Source: Ephydatia muelleri (taxonomy: Eukaryota > Porifera > Demospongiae > Spongillida > Spongillidae). Taken from it: DNA of 64,000 nt. The notes beneath the pieces are model-generated. The model saw nothing but the letters and a program-made list of their open reading frames with translations. It had not been told where the DNA came from and did not search any database. Every line of letters starts with the position of its first letter. Positions within the stretch are counted from its first letter, which is position 1. Made by a program: the position numbers and the translations under genes. The stretch is from positions 1,982,444 to 2,046,443 of the forward strand of contig JABACO010000023.1 in the NCBI GenBank assembly GCA_013339895.1, in the 5' to 3' direction. Of this stretch, positions 59,592-64,000 are shown in pieces.

Positions 59592-60848
59592 ATGGCATCA
59601 CCTAGTAGTAGCCCTGCTGCAGCTGATCCGAGAGATGAAAATGCAACCTCTTACTTCGACCAGCTGATGGACTGGGATGGTTCTCAGGCAAAGAAAATCA
59701 ACACTCCCATCACTCTGACAATCGGTTACATCTTCACAGCATTCTTCGTGTCCATGGCTCTTTACGTGGTCTGGGCTCAAATCCGCGACCTGGTGAAGAG
59801 GAGCCGTCGTGGTCACGTGCCGTACAAAGTACTGAAGCCGCCATCGACCGTCCTCGAGGCGAGCAAGACGACGAAGGGGAAGAGGGTGTGCGCCGTGTTG
59901 GGAGGGACGGGTTTCATTGGGTCCCACGTAGTGGACGAGCTGGTGAAGAGGGGGCGACACTTCGTCTACCTGCTGGGCAGAAACTTCGACAAAGACTGGG
60001 AAATCCCGGCGGTGGATGCCTGCATCCAAGTCGACATGTTGGACTTCGACGGCCTTGTGAACGCACTGGGAGGTGTGGAGACGGTTATCGTGACCGCAGC
60101 TGTCATCCCCAGTGCGCACATGTCGGCGGACGAAGTGTGGAGGGGTAACAAACTCGGCCTCGAGAACGTGCGTCTCGCGGCAGAGAAGACGGGAGTCAAG
60201 GCCCTCGTATTTCTCTGCGGTGTGGAGTTCGAAGAGATACCCAAGGAGCCCCACGCTTCCGCCTTTTACAAGGCTCTGTTTGCGACGCAGAGCGCCGTGA
60301 TACAGGCCGACGGGAAGGGCGGGATGCGCACATGCGTGGTTGCGCCTTCGGTAGTGTACGGACTGCGCAGCAGCTTGTACGAACTCCTGCTGAGAGGGAA
60401 GTTGAACTCCATCCCCATGACGGAGCAAAACGTCTCGTTCGTCCCCGTAGAGTACGTGGCAAGAGCCGTGGTCAACGCCGAGGAGAAGTTAGTGGCCGGG
60501 GACAGCCGCATAACCGGGAAAGTGTTGCCGCTGGCGGGAAAACCGTCGACGTACAAAGAATTTTTCAGTTCGCCCTCGTGGGGGCTCAAAATCTCTCATA
60601 TGCCTGTGTGGATCCTGTCGGCCCTGGCATACGTGAATGCACTTTGTGGTCAGTGGTTGAAGTGTGCCCCGCTGGGAGCAGACTTGTCCCCGGGTATAAT
60701 GTCATTCCTGACACTTGCCGAGAAGAGAGTTGACTGCACTGAAAGTCGGGAAGCGCTGGGAGTTGGTCCACCACTCTCATTGGAAGAAGGGATCAAGAAC
60801 CTCGTTGCATCGTACAAGACAAGAGAGAAGGGAGAGAAGTTGGAATGA
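59592..60848 (+). CDS. Membrane-anchored extended SDR (3beta-HSD/NSDHL-like), probably intronless
   Basis: A single open frame. The ATG at 59592 (418 residues) is preferred; an in-frame ATG at 59490 would add 34 residues. A transmembrane segment lies near residues 36-58 (TLTIGYIFTAFFVSMALYVV), then a Rossmann dinucleotide motif (VCAVLGGTGFIGSHVVDEL) and the extended-SDR pattern (VDMLDFDGLV, VYGLRSSLYELLLRGK, FVPVEYVARAVVNAEE). At the catalytic position the YxxxK motif reads YKALF, so the lysine is missing, and the serine region reads FLCGVEF. It may be a sterol-type dehydrogenase relative that has lost standard catalysis. It faces MTF-1 divergently. Exact family unknown. Confidence 0.8.
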   Translation: MASPSSSPAAADPRDENATSYFDQLMDWDGSQAKKINTPITLTIGYIFTAFFVSMALYVVWAQIRDLVKRSRRGHVPYKVLKPPSTVLEASKTTKGKRVCAVLGGTGFIGSHVVDELVKRGRHFVYLLGRNFDKDWEIPAVDACIQVDMLDFDGLVNALGGVETVIVTAAVIPSAHMSADEVWRGNKLGLENVRLAAEKTGVKALVFLCGVEFEEIPKEPHASAFYKALFATQSAVIQADGKGGMRTCVVAPSVVYGLRSSLYELLLRGKLNSIPMTEQNVSFVPVEYVARAVVNAEEKLVAGDSRITGKVLPLAGKPSTYKEFFSSPSWGLKISHMPVWILSALAYVNALCGQWLKCAPLGADLSPGIMSFLTLAEKRVDCTESREALGVGPPLSLEEGIKNLVASYKTREKGEKLE

Positions 60849-60983
60849 CTCTGCAATATCATAGGCGCTCATTTCAACAGTTGAATTCTAGGTGTCACAG
60901 GCTGTGTGTGGGATAATGTGTAGTTAGGGTAGACAGATATGGTGCCATTTCTCAATGTCTTTATTTGAAAACAGTTTTGTATA

Positions 60984-61228
60984 TCAGATTGTGCAGAACT
61001 GCCTCAGAACCTGGTAGGCCAAGGCCTTGTTGCCACTGCTCTGATAGATGAGAGATAGATTGAAGGCTGCCTCACACTTCAGATCATATGCCTTGCTCAA
61101 GCAGAAGAGTAAAATGACGAGGACAATTAAAATGCAAGAACCAGTCCAAACTGGTTTACCTCTCCGTTCCTGCATTGTGGTTCACACACAAGGACTTGTT
61201 TGTAGTAATGGCATGCCAAGTGAACCTG

Positions 61229-61278
<50 letters not shown>

Positions 61279-64000
61279 TGTTGAAGGAACGCGTAAAAGG
61301 TTGTCAAGGAGACTTACGACACTCCTACCCAGCTGGTGAAAGGCTCTCCCAACGTTGTACAATGTCTCCTGGCAATGGCCCCTGACCGTGTAGTATTTGT
61401 GAAGGAATGTCATGGCCTGCACCACTAGGGCATTGGTGTTCTTTATCACGCTGTGCCTGCGTTGGCTGGCTAGGCTCAGATAGACCACGGCTATACAGAG
61501 ACACAGCAGATAATTACCAGGGTCGGTTCTGTAGACGCGCTCGTACAGACCTGTGGAGTTGCGTATTGTTGCATGGTAGTCACGCACGAGTGATTCGACA
61601 GGACAACACTAGATGACTCACTGAGGGCCAGCTTGTAGTTGCCACTGATGTAAGAGTAGTTGCCATGGATCCACATCAGAAAAGAATTGTTGGGGTGCTG
61701 TCATCGAAGGATCACACAAAATCACACTGAAACCAAAGGTGTTTGTTGTTGTGCAGGCCATACCTTGAACAACAGTCTAAGAACAAACTTCTGAGTCCTG
61801 TTATCAAGAGGCAGGAAGTTGAAGAAGTTCCAAGGGGCGCTGTCCTCGAGTGTCTGAAAGCCCAGAAAGGAAAATAATTGGATTAGGAAACTGGATGAAG
61901 GAGGGAAATTTAAATTTACACGCAAACAAAGCCGCCTCAGAATCCAAAAGCAACCAGTCACTTCGTCCATCAGGAAACACACAGATGCTGAGAACATGTA
62001 GAAGACCTGTTGTGTGAGGGAGGGAGGGAGGAGAGGGAGGAGGGAGGAAGGGAGGGAGGGAGGAGGGAGAGAGTAACAGGAACAAATAAACAGTGTGATG
62101 CTGCTGATGACGACAAAGGTGTGAGGTGGTTGTGGTGATACAGGATTCACCTTGTACAGTTCAGGAGTATCAAACTTCCTCCAGCAATACGCACACAGTG
62201 CCAAATGTAACATGGTTGGATGATGTCGAGTGCCAAGACTATACAGCCCCTGACATGTCTGAGGTGTTCAGAAGAATGACGCACCCTTGTGTATTGCGAC
62301 AAAAGGTCTCCGCCATTCCACTTACAGTGACAAAGATTCTCCACCATTCATCCATCCGCAAGATGTTCTCCTGCTCTTGGTAAGCCCCAGCAAACTCATC
62401 TCGCATTTCTCTCAGTCTTGCATTCCTCTTCCTGGGCCCAAGGTGCATAATCACTGGAGGGAAGGCCACACATAGTAAGCACAATTGTATACCATGGCAT
62501 AGACACAGGTGGGAGAGGGAAAAAAGGGGGTGGGGGTGGGGTGAGGGGTGGGAAGGGATGTGGCAATCATATAAATGACAAAGAACAGGACCTCAGGATA
62601 TGTGGCAGGTGGGCATTAAATGGGGACCATACCACCTGATGGTATGCGGCAGGGGCTGGGGTTACCTCTCAGATCAGTGCGATTGTAGGAGTCTCTAAAA
62701 AGAAAGGCCAGCAGCTGTGTTCCAACAGCACAGTACTCCTCCACTCTCCCCTCATTCACTAGGAGGGTGTACTTGTGAACCAGCACACGTATGTCCTGAG
62801 GTGTTGGAAGAAGGGGAGGGAGAATGGAGCAAGTGTAGAAGCATGAGGAGTGGATTGAGGTGGGTGATGACAACGCTAACTCTAACCAGTTAACCATTAA
62901 CTGTCAGTCTGTCGTTTGAGTACAACCAACAATACTTTGAAAATATTGGTTAACGAAATCCAAGGCTTTCAACAGAAATGACTCAGTCTACAACCTTATG
63001 CATGCATTGTGTGAAAGGTTTTGAATATTCAAATAGTTCCACAAAAGATCGCCGTTTTGTGAAATAGGTGTACTCAAAAAGCAGCAAATGAAGCGCACAT
63101 TTTTGAAATGGCGGTTCAAAAAAAGGTCATCCCCTAGTCTGACTCACAACCCTCTTCCAGACACCACAACGTGAGTGAACGCCAAGGCAGATATATGCAA
63201 ATTTATCAAAGTATGCAATTTTTGCCTGAACATTGTCCCGTAGTTGTGGAAACATCTGGGTATGTCTCCAAACCAATACATCTGGCAGACACTCTAATTA
63301 ATTAAAAGTGATGCTTAATGACAACAAATTTAAAATCAACAGCATGAATTAAATATCAATAAAATGGTAATTTGAGCAAACGAATCAAATTGAAACAATT
63401 TCACCATAAGCTATTGCAATAGTAAACCAGATATGGTATGAATTCGAACTATCTAAAAATAATAATTAAAATTTAAGCATTAATAATAACTCATCAAGGA
63501 AAAATAACTACTGTTTACTACCAATAGTCTTGAATATTTGGTCACGAATTCATGTAATTTGACATATCCTTGATGTAAGTGAATTATTATCACAATAAAA
63601 ATCCCTAAACCATAGTTGGTAAAATAAATAGGCAAGCTCACTTAATTTTAATACTGGGGAGTTATAAAGCATTGTGCCCACACAACGTGCAAACATACTC
63701 ACTGAAAACTGAGGTTGGGATGGGGGTACAAACACCCCTCCTTCTCCTCCCACTCTCGTATCTGCCTCACCCCCCCCCTTCCCCCCCTCCCCCTCCTCCT
63801 CCTCCTCCTGCTCGGTAGCGGGCACATCCAGGAGTGCCAGGGCGTCCTCCGTCAGTCCCATCTGACTGTACAGTGTGGCCAGGGTCAGCCTGGTGTCTGT
63901 GTGACGAGGGGCGAGGGCCAGGACACGGTGGTAGGACAGAGCGGCCGCCTCCATGTCGTGCAACATGTGGTGGCACTCGGCGTGCTTAAGCCACACCCCT
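60984..64000 (-). CDS. GTF3C3: General transcription factor 3C polypeptide 3 (TFIIIC102), 5' end outside window
   Basis: Nine exons seen: >64000-63703, 62795-62666, 62453-62326, 62258-62151, 62006-61920, 61853-61764, 61697-61622, 61550-61318, 61091-60984; phases agree. TPR motifs: CHHMLHDMEAAALSYHRVLA and TLATLYSQMGLTEDALALLD, then an acidic insert, then DIRVLVHKYTLLVNEGRVEE, NNSFLMWIHGNYSYISGNYK, CQETLYNVGRAFHQLGRS and the diagnostic end CEAAFNLSLIYQSSGNKALA. It is a TPR subunit of TFIIIC that bridges to TFIIIB at tRNA and 5S genes. The gene runs off the right edge. A (TG)n tract lies in the last intron (about 61230-61277). Confidence 0.93.
62796..63702. other. AT-rich GTF3C3 intron without recognised feature
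   Basis: A 907-bp intron, much more AT-rich than its neighbours between about 62925 and 63660, with no ORF. Loosely similar strings near the two ends (GAAAATATTGGTTAACGAA and GAATATTTGGTCACGAA) could mark an inserted element, but this is weak. Confidence 0.5.

Noticed and set aside
59598-60428. 276-codon minus-strand ORF opposite the SDR
   Set aside because: Antisense shadow; the plus strand carries clear SDR motifs.

Overview
This window is nuclear DNA of a metazoan with a compact genome. In 64 kb I could reconstruct about 21 protein-coding genes, almost all multi-exon, with mostly 50-300 bp GT-AG introns and intergenic gaps of roughly 50-1400 bp. Gene content is animal-type: a profilin-4/FAM228 pair, REPS-like, MTF-1-like, IAP, ANKRD6-like and FANCG-like proteins. 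The compactness, and a transposon protein type I associate with sponge and cnidarian genomes, suggest an early-branching animal, probably a sponge. That taxonomic call is inference. Microsatellites and minisatellites are abundant inside introns. A 1000-base N gap lies at 3431-4430.

Layout. BRWD/PHIP-like gene (-, 222-5260, interrupted by the gap); DUF21-CBS (CNNM-type) gene (+, 6639-12491) whose fourth intron holds a rearranged, decayed DNA transposon (7904-11001); IAP with three BIRs and a RING (-, 12621-14252); PPIL6 (+, 14654-16059); PFN4 (-, 16143-16668) head-to-head with FAM228 (+, 16716-18265); MPC1 (-, 18443-~19081); FANCG-like TPR gene (+, 19881-25171); aldo-keto reductase (-, 25360-26647); prefoldin 3 (+, 26740-27776); homogentisate dioxygenase (+, 27925-32969) with a TTAA-flanked MITE-like element and palindromes in intron 7; PRIM2 (-, 33215-36248); UROD (+, 36455-38196); VTA1 (-, 38394-40642); REPS-like (+, 40795-45410); CRYZL1 (-, 45604-48027); RBBP4/7 (+, 48192-51557); ANKRD6-like (-, 51824-56733); MTF-1-like (-, 57953-59363+); single-exon membrane-anchored SDR (+, 59592-60848); GTF3C3 (-, 60984 to beyond the window end).

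The genes do not form one pathway. They are mostly conserved single-copy housekeeping genes, arranged with strand alternating almost gene by gene, so that many pairs share short divergent promoters. The assignments rest on reading conserved motifs and on splice phases agreeing across exons; no database search was run. In several genes the exon phases only work if one base is removed or added near a short homopolymer, which looks like assembly error rather than gene decay.
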